DNA of 17,119 nucleotides, taken from contig DMTA01000520.1 in assembly GCA_003454835.1 (NCBI GenBank), positions 1-17,119 on the forward strand. Reading direction: 5' to 3'. The translations under genes and the position numbers were made by a program. This stretch comes from Achromobacter sp. (GTDB lineage Bacteria > Pseudomonadota > Gammaproteobacteria > Burkholderiales > Burkholderiaceae_B). Each line of letters starts with the position of its first letter. Position 1 is the first letter of the stretch. Under the pieces are notes generated by a model. The model made no database searches and was not told the origin of the DNA. It saw only the letters and a list, made by a program, of their open reading frames with translations. This document shows, piece after piece, positions 7,245-13,908 of this stretch.

Positions 7245-7796
7245 TCAGGCTGCCGATTCGGGCTTGCCCGCAGGCACAGCCTTCTTCTTCGGCGCCAGCA
7301 CCATGACCATCTGACGGCCTTCGAGCTTGGGCATGGCTTCGACCTGAGCAAGCTCCAGGAGATCGTCGCGCACGCGCTCAAGGACGCGCATGCCAAGTTC
7401 CTGGTGAGCCATTTCGCGGCCACGGAAACGCAACGTCACCTTGGCCTTGTCGCCTTCCTCGAGGAAGCGGCGCAGATTGCGCAGCTTGACCTGGTAGTCG
7501 CCCTCGTCGGTCGCCGGACGGAATTTGACTTCCTTGACCTGGATGACCTTCTGCTTGGAGCGAGCCTCGGCTTGGCGCTTTTGCTCTTGGTACTTGAACT
7601 TGCCGTAGTCCATCAAACGGCAGACCGGGGGCTCGGCGTTCGGCGCGATTTCCACCAGATCCACGTCGTTTTGCTCGGAAAGACGGAACGCGTCGGCAAT
7701 CTTGACGATGCCCAGCTGTTCTCCGTCCAGACCTATCAGGCGCACCTCGGGGACGCGGATTTCACCGTTGATGCGATTGGCTTTTTCAGTGGCGAT
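7245..7796 (-). CDS. infC: Translation initiation factor IF-3, non-canonical ATC start
   Basis: IF-3 binds the 30S subunit, prevents premature subunit joining and rejects wrong start codons. The frame reads [30 protein letters not shown], where E. coli has [27 protein letters not shown], so the protein must begin well upstream of the first in-frame GTG (7745). The only suitable place is ATC 7796-7794, with AGGAG 8 bases upstream, giving 183 residues (E. coli 180). Other conserved blocks are [50 protein letters not shown] and [13 protein letters not shown]. It follows thrS by 20 bases, as in many bacteria. rpmI and rplT, which usually come next, are absent; gshB follows instead. Confidence 0.94.
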   Translation of the reverse strand: MATEKANRINGEIRVPEVRLIGLDGEQLGIVKIADAFRLSEQNDVDLVEIAPNAEPPVCRLMDYGKFKYQEQKRQAEARSKQKVIQVKEVKFRPATDEGDYQVKLRNLRRFLEEGDKAKVTLRFRGREMAHQELGMRVLERVRDDLLELAQVEAMPKLEGRQMVMVLAPKKKAVPAGKPESAA

Positions 7797-7816
7797 GTTG
7801 AAAGCTCCTAGAAATG

Positions 7817-9769
7817 TTAAGCAGCGCTGCTATCGGGTTGAGTGACGTCGCGACGGGTGGCAACGTCTTCGGACAACCGGGAGACAAAGTCGGCGAACGG
7901 GATGGCGCCAAGGTCCAGGCCGCCCAGTCCACGTACGGCAACAGTGCCGTTTTGCTTTTCCTTGTCGCCGACGACAAGAATGTACGGCACCTTTTGCAGG
8001 CTGTGTTCCCGAATTTTACGAGTGATTTTTTCACCGCGCAAATCGGACTCTACCCTAAAGCCTTGTTTTTTCAGGCTTTGCGTAATTTCGGCTGCGTAAT
8101 CGGCCGAAGGTTCGGAAATGCAGCATACAACTGCTTGCACCGGCGCCAGCCAGGGCGGCATCGCGCCGGCGTGGTTTTCGATCAACATGCCGATGAAGCG
8201 CTCGAGCGAACCGAGGATCGCGCGGTGCAGCATGACGGGCGGACGGCGCTGGTCGTTCTGGTCCACGTATTCGGCGCCCAGGCGCACGGGCATGGAGAAA
8301 TCGACCTGGATCGTGCCGCACTGCCAGTGGCGGCCGATGGCGTCCTTGAGCGTGTATTCGACCTTCGGGCCGTAGAAGGCGCCCTCGCCCGGCGAGATTT
8401 CGAATTCGCAACCCGTGCGGCGCAGGCTTTCCATCAGGGCGGCTTCGGCCGTGTCCCAGACTTCGTCCGTGCCAATGCGCTTTTCAGGGCGCGTGGCGAC
8501 CTTGTACAGGACTTCGGTAAAGCCGAAGTCGCGGTAGACCTTTTGCAGGAGTGCCGTGAAATCGGCGCATTCGTCCTGGAGCTGGTCTTCAGTACAGAAA
8601 ATGTGGCCGTCGTCCTGCGTGAAGCCACGCACGCGCATCATGCCATGCAGCGAGCCCGAGGGTTCGTTGCGGTGGCATTGGCCGAATTCGCCGTAGCGCA
8701 GGGGCAATTCGCGGTAGGAATGCAGGCCGGCGTTGAAGATCTGCACGTGACCCGGGCAGTTCATGGGCTTCAGGCCGTAGACGCGGTTTTCGGACTCGGT
8801 CGTGAACATGTTTTCACGGTAGTTGTCCCAGTGACCGGTCTTTTTCCAGAGGGAAATGTCCAGGATCTGCGGCGCCTTGACCTCTTGGTAGCCGTTGTCG
8901 CGGTACACGCTGCGCATGTATTGCTCGACCTGCTGCCACAGGGCCCAGCCTTTGGGGTGCCAGAAAATCAGGCCCGGGGCCTCGTCCTGGAAGTGGAACA
9001 GGTCGAGCTCGCGGCCGATCTTGCGGTGGTCGCGGCGCTCGGCCTCTTCGAGCATGTGCAGGTAGGCTTCCTGTTCTTCTTTCGTTGCCCAGGCGGTGCC
9101 GTAGATGCGCTGGAGCATCTCGTTTTTGCTGTCGCCGCGCCAGTAGGCGCCGGCCACCTTCATCAGCTTGAAAACCTTGAGCTTGCCCGTGGACGGCACG
9201 TGCGGGCCGCGGCACAGGTCGATGAAGTCGCCTTCGCGGTACAGGCTGAGCGTCTCGTTGGACGGGATCGAGGCGATGATTTCCGCCTTGTACTTTTCGC
9301 CGATGCCCTTGAAGAATTCGACGGCGTCGTCGCGCGACCATTCTTCGCGCGTGACGACTTCGTCTTTCTTGGCGAGTTCCGCCATCTTCTTTTCGATGGC
9401 GGCCAGGTCTTCCGGCGTGAAGGGGCGCTTGTACGAGAAGTCGTAGTAGAAGCCGTTATCGATCACGGGGCCGATGGTGACCTGGGCATCGGGGAAGAGC
9501 TCTTTGACGGCGTAGGCCAGCAGGTGGGCAGTCGAGTGGCGGATCAGATCCAGGCCGTCCGCGTCCTTGGCCGTCACGATGGCCAAACGGGCGTCGTCTG
9601 CGATGCGGAAACTGGTGTCGACGAGCTTGGATTCCGAGCCGTCGAACGTCACGCGGCCGCCCAGGGCAGCCTTCGCCAGGCCCGTACCGATCGATTGCGC
9701 CACTTCGGCGACCGTTACCGGCCCCGGAAATTGGCGCTGCGAACCATCGGGCAATGTGATCTGTACCAT
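7817..9769 (-). CDS. thrS: Threonyl-tRNA synthetase
   Basis: This 650-residue class II synthetase (E. coli 642) charges tRNA-Thr and edits mischarged serine. The order is an N-terminal TGS domain ([20 protein letters not shown]), then the editing domain with metal-like residues H78, H82 (RHSTAHLL), C186 and H190 (DLCRGPH), then the catalytic core. Zinc ligands are C338 (MNCPGH), H389 (DDGHIF) and H515 (MLHRAILGS). Motif 2 is [19 protein letters not shown] and motif 3 begins at [13 protein letters not shown]. The C-terminal anticodon-binding domain follows from about 540. Start ATG 9767-9769 has AGGAAG about 12 bases upstream. infC follows closely. The upstream leader is long and contains terminator-like hairpins. 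Confidence 0.98.
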   Translation of the reverse strand: MVQITLPDGSQRQFPGPVTVAEVAQSIGTGLAKAALGGRVTFDGSESKLVDTSFRIADDARLAIVTAKDADGLDLIRHSTAHLLAYAVKELFPDAQVTIGPVIDNGFYYDFSYKRPFTPEDLAAIEKKMAELAKKDEVVTREEWSRDDAVEFFKGIGEKYKAEIIASIPSNETLSLYREGDFIDLCRGPHVPSTGKLKVFKLMKVAGAYWRGDSKNEMLQRIYGTAWATKEEQEAYLHMLEEAERRDHRKIGRELDLFHFQDEAPGLIFWHPKGWALWQQVEQYMRSVYRDNGYQEVKAPQILDISLWKKTGHWDNYRENMFTTESENRVYGLKPMNCPGHVQIFNAGLHSYRELPLRYGEFGQCHRNEPSGSLHGMMRVRGFTQDDGHIFCTEDQLQDECADFTALLQKVYRDFGFTEVLYKVATRPEKRIGTDEVWDTAEAALMESLRRTGCEFEISPGEGAFYGPKVEYTLKDAIGRHWQCGTIQVDFSMPVRLGAEYVDQNDQRRPPVMLHRAILGSLERFIGMLIENHAGAMPPWLAPVQAVVCCISEPSADYAAEITQSLKKQGFRVESDLRGEKITRKIREHSLQKVPYILVVGDKEKQNGTVAVRGLGGLDLGAIPFADFVSRLSEDVATRRDVTQPDSSAA

Positions 9770-9798
9770 CGGGAGTGCTTCCTGGGGTTCTTGGAACT

Positions 9799-9843
9799 GA
9801 AAAACAAAAACAGAAACGAAAAACGCGGCCTTGTAGCCGCGTT
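9799..9843 (-). terminator. Terminator-like hairpin in the thrS leader (possible attenuator)
   Basis: On the minus strand AACGCGGC (9843-9836) pairs with GCCGCGTT (9829-9822), loop TACAAG, followed by a T-rich tail broken by single C and G bases (9822-9799). It ends about 30 bases before the thrS start. No minus-strand gene precedes it, so it should act on transcripts that start in the thrS leader. Confidence 0.6.
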
Positions 9844-9895
9844 CATTTGATTGTCTTGATGAGTCCTACCGCTGACCTGACACGGTGAAACCCGA

Positions 9896-9950
9896 CGCAC
9901 GAAAAAACTAACGCGACATGGGGCGAAAGTTCCGGGTCGTAGTTCGTGCG
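9896..9950 (-). other. Long-range inverted repeat in the thrS leader
   Basis: CGCACGAA (9896-9903) and TTCGTGCG (9943-9950) are perfect 8-base complements 39 bases apart. In the thrS leader RNA they could close a large stem enclosing 9904-9942, upstream of the terminator-like hairpin at 9822-9843. Confidence 0.4.
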
Positions 9951-10010
9951 GGCGGGAAAAACATGTTTGGGCCTGTTGGTGCGCGCAATGCGAAGCGCGA
10001 ATCAATGTGC

Positions 10011-10041
10011 AGCAAAACAAATGCAGCTGAAATAGCTGCAT
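10011..10041 (-). other. Hairpin with T-rich tail at the 5' end of the thrS leader
   Basis: On the minus strand ATGCAGCT (10041-10034) pairs with AGCTGCAT (10028-10021), perfect 8 bp with a 5-nt loop, followed by TTGTTTT. It begins about 6 bases after the predicted start of transcription (about 10047). It resembles either a short terminator or a 5'-end protective stem. Confidence 0.45.
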
Positions 10042-10053
10042 GGATCGTTGCCG

Positions 10054-10062
10054 ATTGTAGCA
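10054..10062 (-). promoter_or_regulatory. Extended -10 promoter for thrS
   Basis: TGCTACAAT on the minus strand (10062-10054) is an extended -10 element (TGN then TACAAT, 5 of 6). Transcription would start near 10047, giving a leader of about 280 bases before thrS. No good -35 is seen. A perfect palindrome, CGTGGCG-AAAA-CGCCACG (10079-10096), lies where an upstream regulator or the -35 would be. Confidence 0.5.
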
Positions 10063-10078
10063 CCGTTTGCACGCTACT

Positions 10079-10096
10079 CGTGGCGAAAACGCCACG
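10079..10096. promoter_or_regulatory. Palindrome upstream of the thrS promoter
   Basis: CGTGGCG (10079-10085) and CGCCACG (10090-10096) flank AAAA. It lies about 17 bases upstream of the extended -10 on the minus strand and about 207 bases before the response regulator gene on the plus strand. It could be an operator. The rest of 10097-10302 shows no gene or clear promoter. Confidence 0.3.
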
Positions 10097-10302
10097 GAGG
10101 ATTGCAGTGCGCCCTCAGGGGGGTACAGCGAGATGTTTAGCACTGGCGGATCGGTCTGATTTTGGCCCGTTTGGCGACCCAAACTCGCGCCGAACACGTA
10201 ATCTGCCGACGACTTTCAGGGCCGCGCGCGGAAATGCGCCAGCGACCGCCGCCTCGTGGCTGCGCGGATCGCCCTGGACCCCAATCCGATCGTGGAGCAA
10301 CG

Positions 10303-11046
10303 ATGAATCGCGTTTCAGAGACTGCAAGCCAGATGACCGGCGGCTCGCTTCACGGCCCGCTTATCGCGCCGGCGGACGGCCTTGAAGCCCGCAAGCACCT
10401 GTTGCTTTCGCGGCCGCCGCCGGTCATCCGGGTCGCGGTGCTGGACGACCATCCCGTGGTCGCGCTGGGCATCGGCGCGTTTTTGGAAAGCCGCCCGGGG
10501 TTTCATGTGGTGCACCGCGAGACCTCGGCGCGCGCGCTATTGGAAAAGCTGGCCAAGCAGCCGTGCGATGTCGCGCTGATCGACTTCTATCTGCCGCTGG
10601 AACCTTTCGATGGCGTCAATTACCTGCGGCGGGTGCGCCGCTATCACCCCAACATGGCGGTCATCACCTTTTCGGCCGGCAATCGCCAAGAGACCGAGTA
10701 CGCCGCCTTTCGGGCCGGCGCTGCCGGCTACCTGGCAAAACAATGGGGTCTGGTCCTGCTGCCGGACATGATCCGCGGCGTGGTCGAGGCCAATACGCCG
10801 TTCCTGACGGTCGAGGACGGACAGATCCGCAGCATGGCGCCGACGGCGCCGCACGCGCTGCTGACGACATCGGAAGTGGAAGTCCTGCGTCATATCCGGC
10901 AAGGCCTGTCGGTGACGCAGATTGCCCGCAGGCTGGTGCGCAGCAAGAAGACGGTCAGCACGCACAAGCGCCGCGCGATGCGAAAGCTGGGGCTGTCGGA
11001 TGATTTGTCGCTGGCGCTGTACCTGCGCGACAAGTTTGCCGAATGA
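10303..11046 (+). CDS. NarL/LuxR-type response regulator, RcsB-like
   Basis: This 247-residue protein begins at ATG 10303, chosen because GGAG lies 5 bases upstream; the frame is open to an ATG at 10162. After a 40-residue extension, the receiver domain shows the acidic pair D48/D49 (VAVLDDHPVVALG), the phospho-acceptor D94 (VALIDFYLP), S124 (VITFSAGN) and K146 (AGYLAKQW). The LuxR-type helix-turn-helix is near 188-240: LTTSEVEVLRHIRQGLSVTQIARRL then SKKTVSTHKRRAMRKLGL. The C-terminal ML/DD-SLALYL pattern is closer to RcsB than to NarL or BvgA. No histidine kinase is next to it, so it is an orphan regulator whose partner and targets cannot be read from this window. Confidence 0.9.
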   Translation: MNRVSETASQMTGGSLHGPLIAPADGLEARKHLLLSRPPPVIRVAVLDDHPVVALGIGAFLESRPGFHVVHRETSARALLEKLAKQPCDVALIDFYLPLEPFDGVNYLRRVRRYHPNMAVITFSAGNRQETEYAAFRAGAAGYLAKQWGLVLLPDMIRGVVEANTPFLTVEDGQIRSMAPTAPHALLTTSEVEVLRHIRQGLSVTQIARRLVRSKKTVSTHKRRAMRKLGLSDDLSLALYLRDKFAE

Positions 11047-11048
11047 AA

Positions 11049-11070
11049 CGCGCGGCCTTGTGGCCGCGCG
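11049..11070. terminator. Hairpin between the convergent regulator and hemN genes
   Basis: CGCGCGGCC (11049-11057) and GGCCGCGCG (11062-11070) form a perfect 9-bp stem with loop TTGT, two bases after the regulator stop and 6 bases from the hemN stop. Only the minus-strand side has a short T-rich tail (TTTCATT). It probably serves both convergent genes, but the T tracts are poor. Confidence 0.5.
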
Positions 11071-11075
11071 AGAAA

Positions 11076-12506
11076 TCAGATGATGCGGGAGTATGTGGCC
11101 GTCGGAATGGCCGATCGCAGGTACTTGTCGAAGGCCATGGCCACGGCGCGCACGAAGTACCAGCCAAGGCCAGTGACTCGCAGTTCGCCCAGATGCAGAT
11201 TCACCAGGCCCAATTCCGCCAGGCTGGCCACCTGCGAGAGCTCGCGGCTGAAGTAGTCGCCGAACCGCAGGCCGTGCTTGGCCTCGATGCGGGCGAAATC
11301 CACACGGCCTTGGCACATGATGTCCATGATGACTTCGCGGCGGACCAGATCGTCGGGGCTGAGGGCCAAGCCGCGTTCGACGGCGAACTTGCCGGACTCG
11401 ATGGCGGCATAGTATTCGTCGAGGATCTTGGCGTTCTGGCTGTAGGTGTCGCCGATGCGACCGATGGCCGACACGCCCAGGGCGATGAGGTCGCGGTCCG
11501 GCTGCGTGCTGTAGCCCTGGAAATTGCGGTGAAGCTCGCCGCGTTGCTTGGCAATGGCCAGTGCGTCGGTGTTCAACGCGAAATGGTCCATGCCGATATA
11601 CGTGTAGCCCTGCTTCAGGAAACCCTGGATGGCGGAGCTGAGCAGGCCGACGCGCGTGGCGCGGTCCGGCAGGTCGGATTCTTGAATACGGCGCTGCGGC
11701 TTGAAGCGTTCGGGCAGATGCGCGTAGGCGTAGAGCGCAATGCGGTCGGGGCGCAGCGAGATGACCTGTTCAATGGTGCGGGCGAAGGATTCGGTGGTTT
11801 GCAGCGGCAGGCCATAGATGAGGTCGACGTTGACCGACGCGTAGCCCAACGCCCGTGCGCTGTGCATCAGCGCGGCAACGTCTTCGTACGATTGGACCCG
11901 GTGCACCGCGACCTGCACGCGTTCGTCGAAATCCTGCACGCCGAAGCTCAGGCGGTTGAAGCCCAGTTGCTGCAGAAAGGCCAGGCGCTCGGGGGTGGCG
12001 GTGCGAGGGTCGACTTCAACGGAAATTTCGGCGTCGGGTTCAAAGCGGAAGGCGCCGCGCAGATCGCCCATCAGCCGGGCCAGTTCCTCGTTGGACAGGA
12101 ACGTGGGGGTTCCGCCCCCGAAATGCAGTTGCGATACCGGCACACCCGGGCCAAGTTCCTGCACATGCAGCGCGATTTCGGCAGATAGCGCGTCCAGGTA
12201 GCGGGCGGCGCGATCGTGGTGGCGGGTCACCACCTTGTTACAGGCGCAGTAATAACAGACCGATTCACAGAAGGGGATGTGCACGTAGAGCGACAGCGGC
12301 TCGGTCGGGCTGGTTGCGCGCCGCTGCTGCAGGGCAAGGCGGTAGTCTTGCTCGCCGAAGCTCCCGTGATAGCGGTCTGCCGTGGGATACGAGGTGTATC
12401 GCGGCCCGTTCTTGTCCAACCGGGCCAGCAGCTGGGGAGGAAAAAACGGCTCGGCGGTGGCGGGCGCCGGCGATTCCGAAGATTGAGGGCGTAGAGCGGC
12501 TTGCAT
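11076..12506 (-). CDS. hemN: Oxygen-independent coproporphyrinogen III oxidase (radical SAM)
   Basis: HemN decarboxylates coproporphyrinogen III to protoporphyrinogen IX without oxygen, using S-adenosylmethionine and a 4Fe-4S cluster. The product is 476 residues (E. coli 457). The cluster motif is C80-x3-C84-x2-C87 followed by C89 (PFCESVCYYCACNKV), and GGGTPTFLS (130-138) is the SAM-binding glycine motif. Other conserved parts are NGPRYTSYPTADRYH (33-47), FNRLSFGVQDFD, VDLIYGLPLQT and MDHFAL. I chose ATG 12504-12506; the upstream ATG at 12617 would cover the promoter. There is no Shine-Dalgarno sequence before it. An FNR-like box upstream points to induction at low oxygen. It converges with the response regulator gene. 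Confidence 0.95.
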   Translation of the reverse strand: MQAALRPQSSESPAPATAEPFFPPQLLARLDKNGPRYTSYPTADRYHGSFGEQDYRLALQQRRATSPTEPLSLYVHIPFCESVCYYCACNKVVTRHHDRAARYLDALSAEIALHVQELGPGVPVSQLHFGGGTPTFLSNEELARLMGDLRGAFRFEPDAEISVEVDPRTATPERLAFLQQLGFNRLSFGVQDFDERVQVAVHRVQSYEDVAALMHSARALGYASVNVDLIYGLPLQTTESFARTIEQVISLRPDRIALYAYAHLPERFKPQRRIQESDLPDRATRVGLLSSAIQGFLKQGYTYIGMDHFALNTDALAIAKQRGELHRNFQGYSTQPDRDLIALGVSAIGRIGDTYSQNAKILDEYYAAIESGKFAVERGLALSPDDLVRREVIMDIMCQGRVDFARIEAKHGLRFGDYFSRELSQVASLAELGLVNLHLGELRVTGLGWYFVRAVAMAFDKYLRSAIPTATYSRII

Positions 12507-12513
12507 AACCCGG

Positions 12514-12555
12514 ATTATTCGCCTGCCCGGCCCCCGACACATTGATCTTGCGCAA
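12514..12555 (-). promoter_or_regulatory. FNR/ANR-type box and -10 element of hemN
   Basis: On the minus strand TTGCG-CAAG-ATCAA (12555-12542) matches the FNR consensus TTGAT-N4-ATCAA at 8 of 10 positions. AATAAT (12519-12514) is a plausible -10. The start of transcription would be at about 12507, which puts the centre of the box at -41.5, the class II FNR position. This also puts the transcript start at or one base before the hemN ATG. Confidence 0.65.
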
Positions 12556-12725
12556 ACGGCGAGCACCGCATCTGCCGCGGGGCAAGCTTTTCCGAGACGG
12601 GCGAGCGCGTGCCCCATGCACAGCCCTCCCCCGTAAAATGCCGCGATTCACTGGGCAAGCTCACTCAGCGAGAATCATGCCCCCCGATTCCCGCAACAGA
12701 TTCCCGCAGCAAACAAGGAACAAAC

Positions 12726-12992
12726 ATGGAAACCGAACTGGAAGGCCGCCTGCTGGCCATCCGACAAGCACTGGCCATCGCGATCGCCCTGTCGACCCGC
12801 AGCAGCCCCCAGGCCACCGACATGGCGCTGGAACTCTTGGGCGACCTGAAAGCCAATCTGGACAACACGCCGGCGGACAGCCCATTCGGCAAGCCGGAAT
12901 GGGTGGTGGGCGCTCACGACGAACTTGACGGCATTGCCCGGCTGGTTCGGGCGTTCACGCAAACGCCCGAACCGGATGGCGACGCGCAGTAG
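12726..12992 (+). CDS. Hypothetical protein, 88 residues
   Basis: I do not recognise this family. ATG 12726 has AAGGAA 7 bases upstream and the codons show the same third-position G/C bias as the neighbours, so it is probably a real gene. The product METELEGRLLAIRQALAIAI... is mostly helical in composition: a first amphipathic segment (residues 4-25), a second (30-46, ATDMALELLGDLKANLD) and a third near 64-77. There is no signal peptide, membrane segment or cysteine. A possible -10 (TAAAAT, 12634-12639) lies upstream without a clear -35. It is divergent from hemN; nothing in the context indicates a function. Confidence 0.7.
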   Translation: METELEGRLLAIRQALAIAIALSTRSSPQATDMALELLGDLKANLDNTPADSPFGKPEWVVGAHDELDGIARLVRAFTQTPEPDGDAQ

Positions 12993-13028
12993 GCGCATGC
13001 CGAACCCAGGCCGGAATAGTCCTCCACT

Positions 13029-13042
13029 GGCCTGACCACCAG
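13029..13042 (+). promoter_or_regulatory. Upstream operator-like repeat of the GntR promoter
   Basis: GGCCTGACCACCAG occurs here and again, without a mismatch, exactly 100 bp downstream at 13129-13142. This copy has only a short inverted repeat (CTGG/CCAG). It is probably an auxiliary site for the GntR regulator encoded just downstream. Confidence 0.55.
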
Positions 13043-13119
13043 ACGAACAGCGGTGGAATCCCTCACATCGTTTTCCCTGAAAGTGACGGTTTCCCCTTTT
13101 GTTTCAAAGGCGAGGTGCC

Positions 13120-13142
13120 TATATTGGTGGCCTGACCACCAG
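13120..13142 (+). promoter_or_regulatory. -10 element with overlapping palindromic operator before the GntR gene
   Basis: TATATT (13120-13125) is a good -10; the -35 is poor (TTTTGT or TTGTTT near 13097-13104). Immediately downstream, TGGTGG-CCTGA-CCACCA (13125-13141) is a perfect 6-bp inverted repeat over the expected start of transcription and contains the second copy of GGCCTGACCACCAG. A TGGT/ACCA palindrome is typical of FadR-subfamily operators. Its position suggests autorepression of the regulator and hydrolase genes. Confidence 0.6.
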
Positions 13143-13167
13143 GCCAACCCTTTGCGCAGACCGCCCG

Positions 13168-13908
13168 ATGAGCACCTTTCAAGCCGTCGCTGTCACTCGT
13201 CTGTATCGCATGATCGCCGACCAGATTGCGGGACGCATCCGGGCGGGCGACTTTCCGCGCGGCCGGCGGTTGCCGTCAGAAAGGGATCTGGCCGAACAAC
13301 TGCAGGTCAGCCGCGCGTCGATCCGCGAAGCGCTGATCGCGCTTGAAATCGAGGGCTACGTCGAGGTCCGCGTCGGCACCGGCGTATTCGTGGCCGACAA
13401 GGAAGGCGGCGGCGCGGCATCTGCGGCGGGGCTGAACGCCAGTGCGGCGCAAAGCGCCGACGACATCGGCCCGTTCGACCTGCTTGAAGCCCGCCTGCTT
13501 ATCGAACCCGAATGCGCCGGCATGGCCGCCCAGCACGCCACGCCCGCCCAGCTTGCGGCGATCCGCGAGACGCACGAAGGCATGTCCCTGACGGATTCGC
13601 CCGGTCGGCACGATCGCGAGTTCCACGGCGCGATCGCCGCCGCCTGCGGCAACGCCGCGCTGGCCGCCGCGGTGGGCCATCTGTGGAATCTGACCCAGTC
13701 CAGCTCGGTGTACCGGCGGATGCAGGACTACTTCGTCGATGCCAAGGTGTGGGCCGTCGCCCACGCCGAACACCAACGCATCCTGACTGCAATCGTGGCG
13801 CGCGACCCCATGCGGGCGCGCCACGCCATGCACGCGCACCTGCTTGGCATCCTGGCGCGATTGCGCGAGGACTTTGGCGACGTTTCCAACCCCCGAGGCG
13901 ATCTATGA
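13168..13908 (+). CDS. GntR family transcriptional regulator, FadR subfamily
   Basis: This 246-residue protein starts at ATG 13168; an earlier in-frame ATG at 13099 would overlap the promoter and operator. The winged helix-turn-helix is residues 8-76, with the GntR signature LPSERDLAEQLQVSRASIREALIALEIEG. The FCD ligand-binding domain is about 100-235, with likely metal ligands D149 and H153 (RHDREFHGAI), H202 (HAEHQRIL) and H224 (AMHAHLLG). FadR-type regulators bind organic acids and usually repress neighbouring catabolic genes. Its stop overlaps the start of the hydrolase gene (ATGA), so the two are translationally coupled. The palindrome at 13125-13141 is its likely operator. The ligand is probably a substrate or product of the hydrolase; this is inferred. 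Confidence 0.93.
   Translation: MSTFQAVAVTRLYRMIADQIAGRIRAGDFPRGRRLPSERDLAEQLQVSRASIREALIALEIEGYVEVRVGTGVFVADKEGGGAASAAGLNASAAQSADDIGPFDLLEARLLIEPECAGMAAQHATPAQLAAIRETHEGMSLTDSPGRHDREFHGAIAAACGNAALAAAVGHLWNLTQSSSVYRRMQDYFVDAKVWAVAHAEHQRILTAIVARDPMRARHAMHAHLLGILARLREDFGDVSNPRGDL

Noticed and set aside
7814..9850. A 678-codon open frame on the plus strand opposite thrS
   Set aside because: It is antisense to a complete, unmistakable ThrRS. Its product is His/Gln/Val-rich with no recognisable domain. Long antisense frames arise here from high third-position GC.
9715..10197. A frame ending in a Phe-rich stretch in the thrS leader (possible leader peptide)
   Set aside because: The Phe codons simply reflect the T-rich tail of the hairpin. 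The frame has only one Thr codon near it and overlaps the thrS start, so it is not a convincing thrS leader peptide.
11043..12188. A 381-codon plus-strand frame opposite hemN
   Set aside because: It is a shadow of the hemN coding strand, and hemN carries an intact radical-SAM motif.
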